A stretch of 64,000 nucleotides of DNA from Phyllostachys edulis (lineage: Eukaryota > Streptophyta > Magnoliopsida > Poales > Poaceae): positions 111,512,412-111,576,411 of the forward strand of contig CM070562.1 in assembly GCA_036346405.1 (NCBI GenBank), read 5' to 3'. A program made the position numbers and the translations under genes. The notes beneath the pieces were generated by a model that made no database searches, was not told the DNA's origin, and saw only the letters and a list, made by a program, of their open reading frames with translations. Every line of letters begins with the position of its first letter. The stretch's first letter is position 1. Below are positions 59,194 through 64,000 of the stretch, piece after piece.

Positions 59194-61966
59194 ATGGAGC
59201 CGACGGTGAAGGTTGCTCTAGGCACGGCGGCGTTCGCCATCTTCTGGGTTCTGGCGGTGTTCCCGGCGGTGCCGTTCCTCCCGATCGGGCGGACGGCGGG
59301 GTCGCTGCTGGGCGCGATGCTGATGGTGCTGTTCGGCGTGATCTCCGCCGACGAGGCGTACGCGGCGGTGGACCTCCCCATCCTGGGCCTGCTGTTCGGC
59401 ACGATGGTGGTGAGCGTCTACCTGGAGCGAGCCGACATGTTCAAGCACCTGGGCCGGGTGCTGTCGTGGCGGAGCCAGGGCGGCAAGGACCTACTCGTCC
59501 GCACCTGCGCCGTCTCCGCGCTCGCCTCGGCCCTCTTCACCAACGACACTTGCTGCGTCGTTCTCACCGAGTTCATCCTCAAGATCGCGCGCCAGAACAA
59601 CCTGCCGCCCAAGCCCTTCCTCCTCGCGCTCGCCTCCAGCGCCAACATCGGCTCCGCCGCCACACCCATCGGCAACCCGCAGAACCTCGTCATCGCCGTC
59701 CAGAGCGGCATCTCCTTCGGGCAGTTCGTCTTCGGCATCCTCCCCGCCACGCTCGTTGGCGCCGTCGTCAACGCCGCCATCCTCCTCTGCCTCTACTGGA
59801 GGCAGCTCTCCGACGAGAAGTGCACGGAGATCGTCGTCGCCGTGCCCACCGAGGTCGTCGAGGAGGAGGACGTCACCTCGCACCGCTTCTCGCCGGCCAC
59901 CATGTCGCACCTCCGCTCCCACCGGCCGGGGAGCTCAAAGTTCGATTCTTCGGCCGCTGACCACCCGGCCAGCGACGTGTACGATCCAGTGAAGCCCGCC
60001 ACTAATGACGACCCGAGGCAGGCGGCCGCGACCGACGGCGCCGTGGGGATCCACCAGAGGCGGGGCGTCGCCGTCAGAGTGGACGCCCGGGTGAACGGCG
60101 TGAAGGACGGGTACTCCTTCCGGTCGGTGGAGGAGAAGGAGGTGCCCATGGAGCAGTGGAAGAGCATGCTGTGGAAGACATGCGTCTACGTCATCACCTT
60201 CGGCATGCTCATCGCGCTGCTGCTGGGGCTCAACATGTCCTGGAGCGCCATCACCGCCGCCCTCGCGCTCATCGTCCTCGACTTCAAGGATGCCCGGCCG
60301 TGTCTCGAGAAGGTGACCAATTTCAATCGGCTCTTTTCTTCTTCTTATGCTTCTTCATGTATCTGCCTGCAGTTGAATTGAAGCTACATGTGTGAAAAAT
60401 GAAACTTCGATTTCCATTTTGAATGAAAATTTGTTTACAGTTCATCCAATCATATAGTAGCCAATATGTTCTAACTCCTTTTTATTGCAAACCAGATTGG
60501 CCATAAACTAGTGTGTTTGTGAAACCAAAAGCCCTATACTATGATTGTTACATTCACAGTTCCTTGTGTCATTGTTAACTATCTCCTAGTAATGACTAAT
60601 TGACTAACAAATTAGGGTGGTGTGGTAGTTTGGTGTTGATTTTGGAAACCGTATCTTCACATATTGGTGTTGCTAAATAACTTTACCCATTTTTCATACC
60701 TATCTTCAAACAGTGGCCATTGAATTAAAGCGATAGCAGTTTGGTGTTGGTTTGGGTACCATACTGTTATTTACTGCGGTATTGCTGAAACAATTTTCAG
60801 GTTTCCTATCCACTGTTGCTGTTCTTCTGTGGAATGTTCATTACTGTGGATGGCTTCAACAAGACCGGCATTCCTAGCACATTCTGGGAATTCATGGAGC
60901 CCTATGCGCGGATCGATACACCGAGCGGGAAAGTCATTCTTTCCTTGGTTATTCTTCTCCTCTCAAATGTGGCGTCAAATGTCCCAACCGGTTAGTCCTC
61001 CCCTCCCGTTACCTGAAAACATACTCCACTGACCACTGCAGATCAACTACTTAATTGCTTTCAGAAATCTAATATGTCGAACTCCACATGTTGCTATGTC
61101 AAGGGACTAGCCATACATGATACATTAGAAAATAAATGGTTTTGAGTCTCAATAAAAGAAAAGGAAATTAATTAGAAGTAGCCATGGAAGCAGCGCATAA
61201 GAATGAACTTTGAACTCTCCCTACGGTGACAACAACACCAATTATACAAGAAAGTTGCATCTTTTCGTCTAACTTCTCAATGCAGTGGAAGTATGGCACC
61301 AGCCACACCATTCTAATGCCACATGTCCTAACACATGGAAATTAGAGCAAAATATTATCTGTTTTCATTCATATTTCACTATTACTGTTTCCAAAATGTG
61401 TAATACGACAATTAATCACAATAGAGTAAGGGGCGGAACAATGAGATGATTCAGTTTGCAATGGGGATTGGTTTTGGAACCAAGTCTGAATGTATCAGCT
61501 CGTAGCCAAACCTTCAGACTTGTGACTACTGACTACACATGTGGTGAACAATGAACACTATTCGATTGTAAGGTCCTAACTTCTTTCGGTGGCCAATCAT
61601 TCCATGGAAACAGTTGATCATTTCTTTTCATATCTTGATTCATGTGTGTCATTTCCCTGCACCATGTATCTGACAGACTGCGTTGTGCTTCCTTCAGTTC
61701 TCCTACTTGGAGCGCGAGTGGCGGCCTCAGCAGCGGCAATCTCCCCTGCCGCAGAGACAAACGCCTGGCTCATCCTGGCCTGGGTGAGCACGGTGGCCGG
61801 CAACCTCTCCCTCCTGGGCTCGGCCGCCAACTTGATCGTCTGCGAGCAAGCACGCAGGTCACAGCAATACGGATACACCCTCTCCTTCTTCAGCCACCTC
61901 CAGTTCGGCTTCCCAGCTACGCTCATCGTGACCGGAATTGGGTTGCTGCTCATCAGGAGCAACTGA
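59194..61966 (+). CDS. LSI2-like silicon/arsenite efflux transporter (ArsB/NhaD superfamily)
   Basis: LSI2-type proteins export silicic acid (and arsenite) from root and node cells, probably in exchange for H+; direct substrate data for this copy are lacking. Exons 59194-60312, 60801-60990 and 61698-61966 join in frame to 525 aa, all GT-AG. Motifs: FLPIGRTAGSLLGAML (about 29-44), LPILGLLFGTMVVSVYL (61-77), ALFTNDTCCVVLTEF (113-127), SAATPIGNPQNLVIA (154-168), then a hydrophilic loop of about 120 residues (206-328). The second half has FITVDGFNKTGIPS, LLLSNVASNVPT and VAGNLSLLGSAANLIVCEQA. Two asparagine-rich re-entrant motifs (GNPQN, SNVASN) fit the fold. Rice Lsi2 is about 50 residues shorter, mostly in this loop, so this is likely a paralogue (Lsi3/SIET type). 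No break seen. Confidence 0.92.
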
Positions 61967-62300
61967 AAAGGGCACAGAGAAGAAGATATGAGTATGGATA
62001 TGTAAAAAAGATGTGAATTTTCGGGTCGTTTGAATTTCGGCAAAATTCATTGTGGGATAATCATCTACGGTTGCCTCGTGAGCACATATATCATGGTGCT
62101 TGGGAGGCTTTTTGGGCTGTACATTTAGTATTGAAAATGCTGTAAATTTTGGAGTAGCTGGTACCATAAAAAAAAGGTAGTGTATATTTTTGTGCAGCAT
62201 TCGATGTGTAATTCGAATATATTTAAGTCGAATAATTTTACCAGTAGCAAAGTTGAATGAAAAGCAAGCCATCATTGTCGATGGAGTAGCTATTTTGCTC
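61967..62300 (+). other. LSI2-like 3' UTR
   Basis: AT-rich non-coding DNA follows the stop codon. The polyadenylation site is not fixed. Confidence 0.45.
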
Positions 62301-62900
62301 GCTTCTGAATGGCATCATCGGTGGTGAGTGCAGTGCAGGGAATCAAGCTAGCCAACCACCTTGCGGCGGAGAGCGCCGGTGGCCGCCGCACCGGTCGACT
62401 ACGCGGGTCGGCAACAACTCCGCTCACTCGTTCGCGTACTGCAATGGGGCCGGCCCTCACGAACGCCACATCTCCACTCGAAAGCTTCGCTCCACGTCGC
62501 CGGCGAGCACGACGCCCGGGGCCGAGGACGGCGACGTCGTGGGTGCAGGCGGCCCTCGCGTCGAAATGAGAGGGCCGCCTGAGTTGAGGTGGAGGTGGAC
62601 TGGTGGGCGTGGCTATGTCTCAATCTGGACCGTTCAAACAACCCGATCTGACGGTGCTTCTCATCCGCGATCCAATTTTTTTGACGTTCGGAATAATATC
62701 AGGGTGTTATGTGCAAAAAGCACCTCCTGTTTTAGTGTCCTTAATTTAAGTCGTCGATCCTGGCCGCGGAATTGCTTGATCCAACGGTGTGCGGAATTCG
62801 AGAAGTGGATCGCGGATCTTATTTGCGATCCAAATCCAATATTCTTAGGTTCAATGCAAACGATGATACGGAATACATGAGGGGCTTTCTCGAAAAATGC
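62301..62900. other. intergenic; GC-rich patch at 62350-62580
   Basis: Several overlapping frames are open in the GC-rich patch on both strands, and none shows a recognised domain. The sequence after 62600 is AT-richer and may be distal promoter of the UCH gene. Confidence 0.35.
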
Positions 62901-63454
62901 TACCTTCCTCGGACGGAATCCAATCCATACACATACATACACACACGCCTAACCAGGATCCCCTTCCCGTACACCCGACTCCGACTCCGTCGCCGCCGAA
63001 CCGCCCTCTCCTCGCCGTCCAGCGCCGGAGAATAAGCATCCAGGGCAGGCCTCCTTCCACCTCGAAGGCCAAGGAACTCTTCTCTCCTCCCCGCTACTGG
63101 GCTGCCGTGGAGATCCACCCAGGCTGGCTGATTTCTCCTGTTGGTACGGAAGCCCTAACCTAGCTTGCTTGGATTGTTCTACGAGTGTGTTTTCTTCTTT
63201 GCTGTGAGCAATCAGATCCAAATCCTCCTTGTTTCATTCCGAGATACTCCGGTCCATCTCGTTAGTTGCGGATTTGATTTGATTGTTCTTCTCATAGCAG
63301 CTTGCTTAGCTTGTTCCCCAATAAAACTGGGGGCACTTCAAGTCCGCTCCTGGTGCCTGTCTGATTTCTGATATCATCTGAGGAGTGATGTGCTGCTTGT
63401 GTGCTACTAGGCCCTTGCTCGCTGTTATCAGAGGCTTTCGGGGATTTCGCAAGG
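62901..63454 (+). promoter_or_regulatory. 5' leader of the UCH gene with probable leader intron
   Basis: A C-rich stretch (62950-63130) looks like a plant transcript leader. gtacggaagcc near 63141 and ctactag near 63404-63410 are likely donor and acceptor of an intron before the coding start. Confidence 0.45.
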
Positions 63455-63485
63455 ATGTCGTGGTGCACCATTGAGTCTGATCCTG
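63455..63485 (+). CDS. ubiquitin C-terminal hydrolase UCH37/UCH2-type, first coding exon (partial)
   Basis: The exon reads MSWCTIESDP plus one base and is followed by a consensus donor (gtgagt). MSWCTIESDPGVF is the distinctive start of plant UCH37-type deubiquitinases (Arabidopsis UCH1/UCH2), cysteine proteases that trim ubiquitin chains, in animals at the proteasome. The next exon (VFTELI...) is not seen in the remaining 515 bp, so the gene continues beyond the window. The rest of the window is intron 1, T-rich and without other features. Confidence 0.8.
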
Positions 63486-64000
63486 GTGAGTTTTGCTTTT
63501 TATATTTCTTATTTTTCTGTATTAATTGTGTGTAATTCATTCATGGGAGCCCATTATACGTTGTGCTAGTAGTTCTCGACTAGCCGAGAGATATTGTGCT
63601 TACTTTTTAGGATGGCTTGTTGAGGTTTTCTATCAATCGAGCCCGCCCTGCAAGTCATGCATCTTTCTCTCTGTTTTGCTTGCTCATGATGAGAATAGTG
63701 TGCTAGTTAGTGTGTGGGCTTGGCAGCTTGTTTCTGTTTGTTCGCCAAGAGTAAATTCCGCATTGATGCCTAACTTCTCCGCCTTTTTATAATTGTAACT
63801 TCATCCCTTGTCCTTGATTCCTTCACCTCTCATGGTACGTAGCTAGTCATGAATAAAGGCCCAAGTGCTGGGTCAGTTGCGCTGCCCTCAATTCCTACTT
63901 TTCACGGGGAATAATCGAGTGTAAATAAAACATCCATCGTGCTAGCCTGAGCAAACCACTGATTATAGCAGTGATTACGCTGTCATCCTTTATCGATCAA

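Noticed and set aside
62309..62582. GC-rich frames of 73-86 codons
   Set aside because: Open in several frames at once with no recognised domain or splice context.

Overview
This is nuclear genomic DNA from a grass (Poaceae). The evidence is multi-exon genes with GT-AG introns, GC-rich 5' exons (strong in the MATE and LSI2-like genes), an LSI2-type silicon/arsenite effluxer, and a dense bed of grass-type transposable elements. I cannot name the genus.

Four intact genes lie on the + strand, and a fifth enters at the right edge. They are: (1) a MATE transporter of the DTX33-35 type, 5087-7565, 7 exons; (2) fibrillarin, 23015-25925, 7 exons, with a box C/D snoRNA resembling U60 in intron 5; (3) a proline/serine-rich 'hydroxyproline-rich glycoprotein family' protein, 31886-35577, two coding exons; (4) an LSI2-like transporter, 59194-61966, 3 exons; (5) the first coding exon of a UCH37/UCH2-type deubiquitinase at 63455. 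They do not form an operon or one pathway. Fibrillarin, its snoRNA and the Site II and telo-box motifs in its promoter form one ribosome-biogenesis unit.

The rest is repeats and gene debris. 1-4595 is probably a long LTR or related retroelement DNA. 7931-13180 is a foldback-like element with a complete 2.9 kb hAT-type element nested inside it, flanked by a perfect 8-bp duplication. 13590-15822 is an intron-bearing aspartyl-tRNA synthetase pseudogene with a tandemly duplicated exon. 16640-19417 is a copia-type LTR, and a Helitron-like tail ends at 21644. Downstream of fibrillarin are a 310-bp MULE-type MITE and a KH-domain (BTR1-like) pseudogene.

37905-55128 is mostly Mutator-derived. A tandem array (37905-39010) is followed by a Pack-MULE-like structure (about 39256-49022) that carries an EDM2-like PHD fragment. 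It was later invaded by a small copia element whose internal region is an inverted duplication, and that element was itself invaded by a 5.9 kb LTR element. Each of these two insertions has a 5-bp target duplication. Next comes a second MULE (about 49398-55128) with a decayed MURA transposase. Nested insertions give a relative order: Pack-MULE first, then the copia element, then the 5.9 kb LTR.

Exon boundaries come from reading splice signals together with remembered family protein sequences. No database search or alignment program was run.
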